Under the pieces are notes generated by a model. The model saw nothing but the letters and a program-made list of their open reading frames with translations. It did no database searches and was not told the origin of the DNA. Below, in pieces: positions 63,641 through 64,000 of a DNA stretch of 64,000 nucleotides (positions within the stretch are counted from its first letter, which is position 1; every line of letters starts with the position of its first letter). The stretch comes from Actinoplanes xinjiangensis (lineage in GTDB: Bacteria > Actinomycetota > Actinomycetes > Mycobacteriales > Micromonosporaceae), in the NCBI RefSeq assembly GCF_003148685.1, contig NZ_QGGR01000014.1, positions 62,001-126,000 on the forward strand, written 5' to 3'. A program made the translations under genes and the position numbers.

Positions 63641-64000
63641 TCATCCGGTACGGGTGGAAGCGGCCCCCACCCGCAGGTCGCCGTGCTCCCCCGGCGGGCG
63701 TAGCGCGCGGTAGGCGACCAGCCAGCTCGCGGCCAGCAGGAGCACCGGCACCAGGTAGGCACCGGCGACCGCGACCGCCAGATCCGGGCGCAGCGCCTCG
63801 CGGGCCGCGTCACCGAGGCCGAGCATCGCCGGCACTCCCCTGTCCGGCCCCGGCATCGCCGCCGTGACCAGGACGCTGAGCGTGATCGCCGTGAGCGCGC
63901 CGGCGAGCGCGTTGGACAGCTGCACGACCAGCGCGAGCAGGGTGGTGCCGCGGGGTGTCTCGGCGTGGTCGAGGTCCCGCAGCGCGACCGTCATGGTCGG
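63641..64000 (-). CDS. DHA2-type MFS exporter, C-terminal part (5' end outside window)
   Basis: An in-frame ATG at 63994 exists, but the sequence reads like the last third of an EmrB/QacA-type drug exporter: ALRDLDHAETPRGTTLLALVVQLSNALAGALTA resembles the segment before the final two helices (given here in part, residues about 5-40 of the visible stretch). Two hydrophobic segments follow, then a short tail. The frame is open to the window edge, so this is probably not a complete 117-residue gene. Confidence 0.65.
   Translation of the reverse strand, partial: PTMTVALRDLDHAETPRGTTLLALVVQLSNALAGALTAITLSVLVTAAMPGPDRGVPAMLGLGDAAREALRPDLAVAVAGAYLVPVLLLAASWLVAYRALRPPGEHGDLRVGAASTRTG

Overview
The window is a very GC-rich, densely packed stretch of an actinomycete chromosome. 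Frequent GTG starts, strong GC codon bias, a TGGGAGCGCTCCCA (CebR-type) box, a rifamycin-associated element, sugar ABC operons lacking their own ATPase, and the gene families present all fit a mycelial soil actinomycete. The family Micromonosporaceae (Actinoplanes-like) is my best guess, by inference only. I see no transposase, integrase, phage gene, tRNA, rRNA or CRISPR array.

Layout. (1) 1-5608: a pterin/riboflavin-like accessory cluster: degenerate PTPS/QueD homologue, GT4 glycosyltransferase, methyltransferase, YbhN-type membrane protein, and a divergent pair of RibD-type reductase and GTP cyclohydrolase II. (2) 5650-9935: PAS-SpoIIE-HATPase-STAS phosphatase and RecQ. (3) 10256-15154: YceI, DUF4259, a PhnB-like protein and an unknown repeat-bearing protein, separated by tandem-repeat intergenic DNA. 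(4) 15155-23223: pyruvate phosphate dikinase, a lipoprotein and a glycolate-oxidase-like GlcD-GlcE-GlcF operon. (5) 23599-24728: a CebR-boxed CBM2 esterase. (6) 24820-30635: a large HEAT-like protein, small genes, SmpB and a luciferase-like monooxygenase. (7) 31496-37496: an MFS transporter with a huge repetitive loop, an ArsR-type regulator, and RAE-HelR-AlaX. (8) 37525-46873: an orphan xylose-type binding protein, a sugar ABC operon, succinate-semialdehyde dehydrogenase, a GH13 glucosidase, SWIM, NUDIX and Sua5 proteins. (9) 46854-49718: a SARP/AfsR-type regulator. (10) 49915-58120: an SGNH hydrolase and a GH74-GH48-AA10 cellulolytic operon under a second CebR box. (11) 58433-63551: UDP-glucose dehydrogenase and an aglEFG-type alpha-glucoside transporter. 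(12) The right edge cuts a DHA2-type exporter.

How it works together. Two identical LacI-type boxes tie the esterase (23599) and the xyloglucanase/cellobiohydrolase/LPMO operon (58152) into one plant-polysaccharide regulon. The ABC operons and the GH13 enzyme handle oligosaccharides; neither ABC operon carries an ATPase, so both probably share a remote MsiK-like one. The HelR operon is an inducible rifamycin-response module.

The most striking unexplained property is the abundance of young tandem repeats. Inside genes their periods are multiples of three (39, 15, 30, 99 and 24 bp), adding in-frame low-complexity loops to ordinary enzymes. Between genes the periods are unconstrained (about 43, 55 and 17 bp). 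Several long near-perfect hairpins follow gene ends.
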